From assembly GCA_046724395.1 (NCBI GenBank), contig JBKOWM010000055.1, positions 1 through 10,300 of the forward strand: 10,300 bases of DNA, given 5' to 3'. A program made the translations under genes and the position numbers. How positions within the stretch are numbered: position 1 is the first letter of the stretch; each line of letters opens with the position of its first letter. Below the pieces are notes generated by a model. It ran no database searches and was not told the origin of the DNA. It saw only the letters and a program-made list of their open reading frames with translations. Shown piece by piece: positions 5,714 to 10,300 of this stretch. Origin of the DNA: DATAEU01 sp046724395 (GTDB taxonomy: Bacteria; Actinomycetota; UBA4738; HRBIN12).

Positions 5714-6988
5714 ATGATCCGGGTCGTGCTCGGCGAGGACAACGTGCTGGTACGCGAGGGCGTCCGTGCGCTCCTCGACTCGTTCGACGATATCGAGGTC
5801 GTCGCGGTCGCCGCCGACGCTCCCTCACTCCTCGAAGCCGCAGGGGAGCACACCCCAGACGTCGTCGTTACCGACATCAAGATGCCGCCGAACTTCCGCC
5901 TGGAAGGCATCGACTGCGCGCATGCGATCCGTGATCAGCATCCCGGGACCGGGGTCGTCGTTCTGTCGGCACACGACGACGAGGAGTACGCGGTGGCCCT
6001 GCTCGGCAAGGGACAGAGCGGGCTCGGATACCTGTTGAAGGATCGCATCGCGCAGGGCGACGAGCTCGTGCGCGCGATCCGCGAGGTGGCGGCCGGTCGT
6101 TCGATGGTCGATCCCACGATCGCCGAGCGCCTCGCCGGTCACGACAGCGCGCAGGACGAGGATCGCACGATCCTCGACCTGATGGCTAAGGGCATGGGGT
6201 ACCCAGAGATGGCGCAGGCCCTCGATACGACGCAGGAAGCCGTCGACCGGCGCGTCAGCGATCTGTTCCGGCGGATGGCCGGCGGGACCGGTGAGAGCAG
6301 TGCCGCGGTGGACGAGCTGAAGCGCTTGCATGCTGCGGTCGTCGAACGCGCTACTCAGATGAAACAGCTGCGCTCGTTCGTGCCGCCCCAGCTCGCCGCG
6401 GGCCTCGAGTCCGGCGCGATCGCGGAACGTCGGGAGGCCGTCGTGAGCGTGCTGTTCGCCGACATTCGCGGCTATTCGACGATCGCGGAGCGGCTGTCGG
6501 CGGCGGAGATCGCAGACATTCTCGCCCGCCAACTCGGGGCGCTGGGCGAGATCGTCGCCGCGCATCGCGGGAGCCTCGACGAGCTACTCGGCGACGCCGT
6601 CATGGCGGTCTTCGGCGCGCCGGAGCCGATGGACGACCACGCGGAGCGTGCACTGCGGTGCGCGATCGCGATGCAGGCACGGCAGCGCGAACTCAACGCC
6701 GAGGGGTGGACGGCCGGCCTGCCGGAGATCGGGATCGGCGTCGGCGTTAACACCGGCACCGTCGTCGCCGGAACCGTCGGTGGCGGCGGGCGACTCAAGT
6801 ACACGGTCGTCGGCGACGCGGTGAACGTGGCGGCGCGCCTGCAATCCGAGGCGCAGGCGGGCGAGATCCTCGCGTCCGCAACGACGATCGCGGACGCGAA
6901 CGGTGTTCGCTGCGAGGCCGTCGGCCCGCGGCACGTCAAGGGTCGTGAGGAGCCGGTGGAGGTCTTCCGTGTCGTCGTCGACGGCTGA
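5714..6988 (+). CDS. Response regulator fused to a class III nucleotide cyclase (REC - degenerate HTH - CYCc)
   Basis: This 424-aa protein has three parts. The receiver (1-130) keeps E8-D9, phosphoacceptor D54 (VVVTDIKMPP), S85 and K109 (GYLLKDR). Residues about 148-188 align with a LuxR-type HTH (LDLMAKGMGYPEMAQAL, then EAVDRRVSDLFRRM) but lack the usual LTxRE opening and have lost basic recognition-helix positions, so DNA binding is doubtful. A likely helical linker (about 196-225) leads to a class III cyclase domain (about 240-424) with metal-binding D250 (LFADIRGY) and D294 (LLGDAVMAVFG), and transition-state N371 and R375 (GDAVNVAARL). The purine-site Lys is replaced by E290, and its partner position is T364. 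Expected role: phosphorylation-controlled synthesis of cAMP or cGMP in the cytosol. It overlaps kinase 3 by 20 nt, making that kinase its probable partner. The start is set by GGGAGG at 7-nt spacing. Confidence 0.88.
   Translation: MIRVVLGEDNVLVREGVRALLDSFDDIEVVAVAADAPSLLEAAGEHTPDVVVTDIKMPPNFRLEGIDCAHAIRDQHPGTGVVVLSAHDDEEYAVALLGKGQSGLGYLLKDRIAQGDELVRAIREVAAGRSMVDPTIAERLAGHDSAQDEDRTILDLMAKGMGYPEMAQALDTTQEAVDRRVSDLFRRMAGGTGESSAAVDELKRLHAAVVERATQMKQLRSFVPPQLAAGLESGAIAERREAVVSVLFADIRGYSTIAERLSAAEIADILARQLGALGEIVAAHRGSLDELLGDAVMAVFGAPEPMDDHAERALRCAIAMQARQRELNAEGWTAGLPEIGIGVGVNTGTVVAGTVGGGGRLKYTVVGDAVNVAARLQSEAQAGEILASATTIADANGVRCEAVGPRHVKGREEPVEVFRVVVDG
6958..6962 (+). promoter_or_regulatory. Ribosome binding site for kinase 3 inside the cyclase gene
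   Basis: GGAGG sits 6 nt before GTG 6969 and lies within the last codons of the REC-HTH-cyclase gene. It decides the kinase 3 start in favour of this GTG over the in-frame codon at 6903 and a later ATG at 7032, and it implies coupled translation. Confidence 0.65.
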
Positions 6989-8984
6989 GGTCACCCTTCC
7001 GCGTCGCAGCCGCGCGCCGCTCGCGTGGGCGATGTTCATTGCGGCCGTTGGGTTCGTCCTCGTCGGTGTAGCGTCCTTGCTGTACGGCTATGCGAACGGC
7101 TCGGTCGCCGGGCGCCTCGTTTTCAGTCAGTGCTCGCTCGTACCGCCCGCGGTCACCTACGCCCTGGTCGGATTCGTCGTCGCGCGCCGCCGACCCGATA
7201 ACCCCGCTGGCTGGCTGATGCTCGTGATCGGTCTGGTCTGGAGCCTCGGCGTCGGCCCGCCGGTTACCCCGGGGACGACTGCGGACTGGCTCAGCTCGCC
7301 GTTTTGGATCGTGCCCTTCGGGCTGATGGGAACGCACCTGCTGCTGCGGCTCCCGGACGGCCGTCTTCCATCGAAGCGGTGGCGGATCGCCTCGCGACTG
7401 TCGACGACGGCGATGGTGCTCGCAATGGTCGGCTTCTGGTTCGACCCGGAGCTCAAGGGCAACCCCATCGCGAACCCCCGGATTGCGGTGCTCGGTCTGT
7501 TGGGGCTGATCCTCCTTGCGGGCTGCATCGTCGCCTCGATCGTCTCGCTGTTCGTTCGGCGGCGCCACGCCGACGCCGTCGAGCGGCAGCAGCTTCGTTG
7601 GATCGCCGCCGGCGGACTCATCTTCTTGCTCGTATGGGCTGGCAGCTTCGTTGTATCGGCGGTGTTCGACCTTCGCGACGGCAGTCTCGGATCGGATGTC
7701 AACGGGTTCATCACGCTGTGTGCGTACGCGGCCGTCCCGATCTCGATCGGCTTCGCGATCCTGAAGTACCGGCTCTTCGACATCGACGTCGTCATCCGCA
7801 AGGCGTTGATCGTCGCTGTCCTCGCCGTGTTCTTCACGGCCGTGTACGTGCTGATCGTCGGCGTGGTCGGCGCGGCCGTCGGTTTGCACTCGACGGCAGC
7901 CCTGTCGTTCGTCGCGGCCGCGATCGTCGCGCTCGGAATCCAACCGGTGCTGGCGCGCGCCCGCCGACTTGCCGACCGTATCGTCTACGGACGGCGTGCG
8001 ACGCCGTACGAGGTCCTCGCGGATCTCGGCAAGCAGCTCGGCGGCGCCTATTCCGCGGATGACGTCCTGCCGAGGATGGCCCGCGTGCTCCGCGACGGCA
8101 TCGGGGCCTCGCGGGCACGCGTGTTGCTCCGCGTCGGTGACGAGCTCCGCGAGGTCGCGGCGTGGCCGTCCGACGGCGACGCGTCCTTGCCGAGTGAGGC
8201 CGACGATCTCTCCGTCGAGGTGCGCGATCAGGAAGAGGTGCTCGGGGAACTCGCGGTCAGGATGTCGGCAAACGATCCGATCGACGAGGGCAAAGCCAGG
8301 CTCGTGGCCGACCTCGCCGCACAGGCCGGCCTCGTGCTCCGAAATGTCCGTCTGATCGAGGAGCTTCGAGCCTCGCAGCGGCGAATCGTCACGGCTCAGG
8401 ACCGCGAACGCCGCCGCCTCGAGCGCAACATCCACGACGGTGCGCAGCAGCAGCTCGTCGCTTTGGCCGTCAAGGCTCGTCTCGCGCGCTCGCTGCTCGA
8501 CCGGGACGGCCCGAGGGCAGGCGAAATGCTCGACCAGATCGCGGCCGAGACGCAGGACGCGCTCGAGAACCTCCGCGATCTCGCACGTGGGATCTACCCG
8601 CCGCTCCTCGCCGACAAGGGCCTCGTCGCCGCTCTCGAGGCGCAGGCGCGCAAGGCACCGGTGCCGGTCGAGGTCTCGCCGGACGGTGTCGGTCGCTATC
8701 CGCCGGAGATCGAGGCGGCCGTTTACTTCTCGATTCTGGAGACGCTCCAGAACGCGGCGAAGTACGCGAACCCGTCCCACGTCGGCGTCCGACTGCGACA
8801 GGAGGACGGCCGGCTGGCGTTCGAGGTCCGCGACGACGGCGTCGGGTTCGACGTGCGCGCACGCGGCTACGGCACCGGGCTTCACGGCATCGCCGACCGG
8901 CTCGCCGCTCTGGACGGCTCCCTGCATATCCGGTCGGCAGTGGGGGCCGGCACGACCGTCACCGGGAGCGTGCCGGTCCGATGA
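6969..8984 (+). CDS. Membrane sensor histidine kinase, HisKA_3/LiaS type (kinase 3)
   Basis: This 671-aa multi-pass kinase is paralogous to kinases 1 and 2. The membrane region spans about residues 17-335 and carries ARRRPDNPAGW, LRLPDGRLPSKRWR and ERQQLRWIAAG landmarks, then ILKYRLFDIDVVIRKA before the last hydrophobic segments. The linker DRIVYGRRATPYEVL (R343 starts RATPYEVL) leads to a GAF-like domain. The HisKA_3 phosphoacceptor is H489 (LERNIHDGAQQQ). HATPase_c shows N595 (LQNAAKYA), D622-D623-G624 (DDGVGFD) and GTGLHGIADRL. It ends right after VTGSVPVR, a normal end for the family, unlike kinase 1. GTG 6969 has GGAGG 6 nt upstream and lies 20 nt inside the cyclase gene. The TGA stop overlaps the next ATG. 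The tight coupling suggests it phosphorylates the cyclase-linked receiver. Confidence 0.93.
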   Translation: MSSSTAEVTLPRRSRAPLAWAMFIAAVGFVLVGVASLLYGYANGSVAGRLVFSQCSLVPPAVTYALVGFVVARRRPDNPAGWLMLVIGLVWSLGVGPPVTPGTTADWLSSPFWIVPFGLMGTHLLLRLPDGRLPSKRWRIASRLSTTAMVLAMVGFWFDPELKGNPIANPRIAVLGLLGLILLAGCIVASIVSLFVRRRHADAVERQQLRWIAAGGLIFLLVWAGSFVVSAVFDLRDGSLGSDVNGFITLCAYAAVPISIGFAILKYRLFDIDVVIRKALIVAVLAVFFTAVYVLIVGVVGAAVGLHSTAALSFVAAAIVALGIQPVLARARRLADRIVYGRRATPYEVLADLGKQLGGAYSADDVLPRMARVLRDGIGASRARVLLRVGDELREVAAWPSDGDASLPSEADDLSVEVRDQEEVLGELAVRMSANDPIDEGKARLVADLAAQAGLVLRNVRLIEELRASQRRIVTAQDRERRRLERNIHDGAQQQLVALAVKARLARSLLDRDGPRAGEMLDQIAAETQDALENLRDLARGIYPPLLADKGLVAALEAQARKAPVPVEVSPDGVGRYPPEIEAAVYFSILETLQNAAKYANPSHVGVRLRQEDGRLAFEVRDDGVGFDVRARGYGTGLHGIADRLAALDGSLHIRSAVGAGTTVTGSVPVR

Positions 8985-10300
8985 CTGCCGCCGACGTCAC
9001 GTCGCCCGCCGCCCGACGCGATCGCCGCCTCGCCGTCGCGTTGTTCACCGCGATCGTGGTCGAGCTGCTCCTCGGCGTGACGTTTCGGGTGCTCGACTCG
9101 ATCGGTTCCACCGGGGACTGGGGAGCCGGCGCGATCAGCGACATCGCGTTCATCGTCGCCTTCGGTCTCTTCCCGGTCGTCGGGTTGTTGATCGCGCTCC
9201 GCAGACCCGGGAATCGCCTGGCCTGGGTCCTGCTCGCGACTGGTATCGCCGGATTCCTGCCGTTCGAGGAGTACGGTGCGCACGCCCTCGCCGTCGGGAT
9301 GCCCCTGGGCGACTGGTCCCTCGCGTTCGCGTCGTGGACGTGGGTGCCGCTCATCGGGCTCGCGGGAATCTTCGTGCCGCTGCTGTTCCCCGACGGATAT
9401 CTCCCCTCGCGACGGTGGCGATGGGTGGCCCGCGTCGCGGTGGCCGGGATGGTCCTCACGTCCCTCGCGATCCTCCTGTCGCCGGGAACGCTCGCCGACA
9501 GCGGCTATCCGCACATTCGGAACCCGTTCGGGATCGACGCGCTCGCTTCGGTGATCGACCTCGGCTACGTGTTTCTGCTGACCATCCCGCTCGGGATCAT
9601 CGCGGCGGCGGCGAGCCTCGTCGTCCGCTATCGGCGCAGCGATCCGACCGAGCGACTGCAGATACGGTGGTTCCGGCACGCGGCCATCGTCGTCGCGATC
9701 GGCTACGGGATCGCCATGGCGGTGTCGTTCGTGGATGCAGGCTGGGTCGGATGGGTCGAGGACGCCGCGATCATGCTGTTCGCGTTCCTGCCGATCTCGA
9801 TCGGCGTGGCCGTCTTCCGCTACCGCCTGTACGAGATCGACGTCGTGGTCCGCAAGACAGTCGTCGTCGGAGCGATCGCCGCCTTGCTGACGGTCGTCTA
9901 CGTCGGGGTCGTTGGCGGGATCGGCGCCCTCGTCGAGGGGCACGCGACGACGGTGCTGTCGTTCGTCGCGGCGGCGGTGGTGGCGGCGCTGTTCCAGCCG
10001 GTGCTGCGCCGCGCCCGACGGTTCGCGGACCGCGTCGTGTACGGCAAGCGGGCGACGCCGTACGAGGTCCTCGCGCAGCTCGGCCAGAACCTCGGTGGCA
10101 CATACGCGGCCGACGACGTCGTCCCGCGCATCGCGCAGGTCCTCGGCGAGGGCATCGGGGCGCGTCGCGTCCGCGTGCTCGTCAGCCTCGGCGTCCATAT
10201 GCGCGAGCTCGCCGTTTGGCCGCACGACGCCGAGCACGACACACCCGACGACCACGTCGTCGATGTGCGCGACCGCGGGGAAGTGCTCGGCGCGCTCGCG
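8981..10300 (+). CDS. Membrane sensor histidine kinase (kinase 4), 3' end outside the window
   Basis: An open frame of 440 codons begins at ATG 8981 in an ATGA overlap with the kinase 3 stop and has no stop before the window ends. It starts MTAADVTSPAARRD, followed by about ten hydrophobic segments up to residue ~345. Family landmarks are ALRRPGNRLAWVLL, LLFPDGYLPSRRWR, ERLQIRWFRHA and FRYRLYEIDVVVRKT. The linker DRVVYGKRATPYEVL (RATPYEVL from residue 357) and the start of the GAF-like domain (GGTYAADDVVPRIAQVLGEG) are present. The HisKA_3 and HATPase_c parts expected by homology lie beyond 10300, so catalytic completeness cannot be judged. It is the last visible gene of the plus-strand operon and mirrors the second kinase of the minus-strand arm. 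Confidence 0.88.
   Translation, partial: MTAADVTSPAARRDRRLAVALFTAIVVELLLGVTFRVLDSIGSTGDWGAGAISDIAFIVAFGLFPVVGLLIALRRPGNRLAWVLLATGIAGFLPFEEYGAHALAVGMPLGDWSLAFASWTWVPLIGLAGIFVPLLFPDGYLPSRRWRWVARVAVAGMVLTSLAILLSPGTLADSGYPHIRNPFGIDALASVIDLGYVFLLTIPLGIIAAAASLVVRYRRSDPTERLQIRWFRHAAIVVAIGYGIAMAVSFVDAGWVGWVEDAAIMLFAFLPISIGVAVFRYRLYEIDVVVRKTVVVGAIAALLTVVYVGVVGGIGALVEGHATTVLSFVAAAVVAALFQPVLRRARRFADRVVYGKRATPYEVLAQLGQNLGGTYAADDVVPRIAQVLGEGIGARRVRVLVSLGVHMRELAVWPHDAEHDTPDDHVVDVRDRGEVLGALA

Noticed and set aside
5679..5828. N-terminal extension of the minus-strand regulator (50 extra residues)
   Set aside because: It is Arg/Pro-rich, unlike any receiver N-terminus, and lies over the start of the divergent gene. 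The GTG at 5678 begins exactly at beta strand 1.
6936..8927. Long open frame on the minus strand opposite kinase 3 (663 codons)
   Set aside because: Its translation is rich in Asp, Arg and His with no domain or hydrophobic pattern. It mirrors the codon bias of a GC-rich gene that has complete kinase motifs on the plus strand.
8882..10255. Long minus-strand open frame opposite kinase 4 (457 codons)
   Set aside because: It is low-complexity acidic/basic sequence and an antisense shadow. The plus strand carries an unbroken kinase frame with family motifs.

Overview
This GC-rich window (about two thirds G+C by eye, strong G/C bias at third codon positions) is almost wholly taken up by two-component signalling genes. 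It encodes four paralogous membrane histidine kinases of the NarX/LiaS type (HisKA_3 plus HATPase_c), two NarL/LiaR-type response regulators, one of which carries a nucleotide cyclase domain, and a receiver-only protein. The kinase membrane region, the FP-(S/T/D)-G-x-(V/L)-PS segment, GTG starts and a likely leaderless promoter fit a soil-type actinobacterium or a high-GC Chloroflexota lineage. No marker gene settles the taxonomy.

Layout. At the left edge, 1-89 is an exact reverse complement of 345-433, inside a small receiver-only gene (261-641, +). That gene converges on and overlaps the tail of a minus-strand array, which reads from right to left: response regulator (5678-5004), a 232-bp gap, kinase (4770-2689), kinase (2692-566). 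The two kinases share a 4-nt GTGA overlap. Thirty-five bases to the right of the first regulator's start, a plus-strand array begins: receiver/HTH/cyclase protein (5714-6988), kinase (6969-8984) and a fourth kinase (8981 to beyond 10300), joined by a 20-nt overlap and an ATGA overlap. The two arms are mirror images of the pattern regulator-kinase-kinase and share a 35-bp divergent promoter region.

How it may work. The kinases are multi-pass membrane proteins with a GAF-like cytosolic domain, so they probably sense a membrane or small-molecule cue and pass phosphate to the two adjacent regulators. The minus-strand regulator has an intact LuxR-type DNA-binding domain and should control transcription. 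The plus-strand regulator has kept the receiver, but its HTH has decayed and a class III cyclase domain follows. This arm probably turns the same sort of input into a cyclic nucleotide. The cyclase has Glu where adenylyl cyclases usually carry the adenine-selecting Lys, so its product (cAMP or cGMP) is open. The most unusual item in the window is this REC-HTH-cyclase protein coupled to tandem kinases and divergently paired with a conventional regulator.
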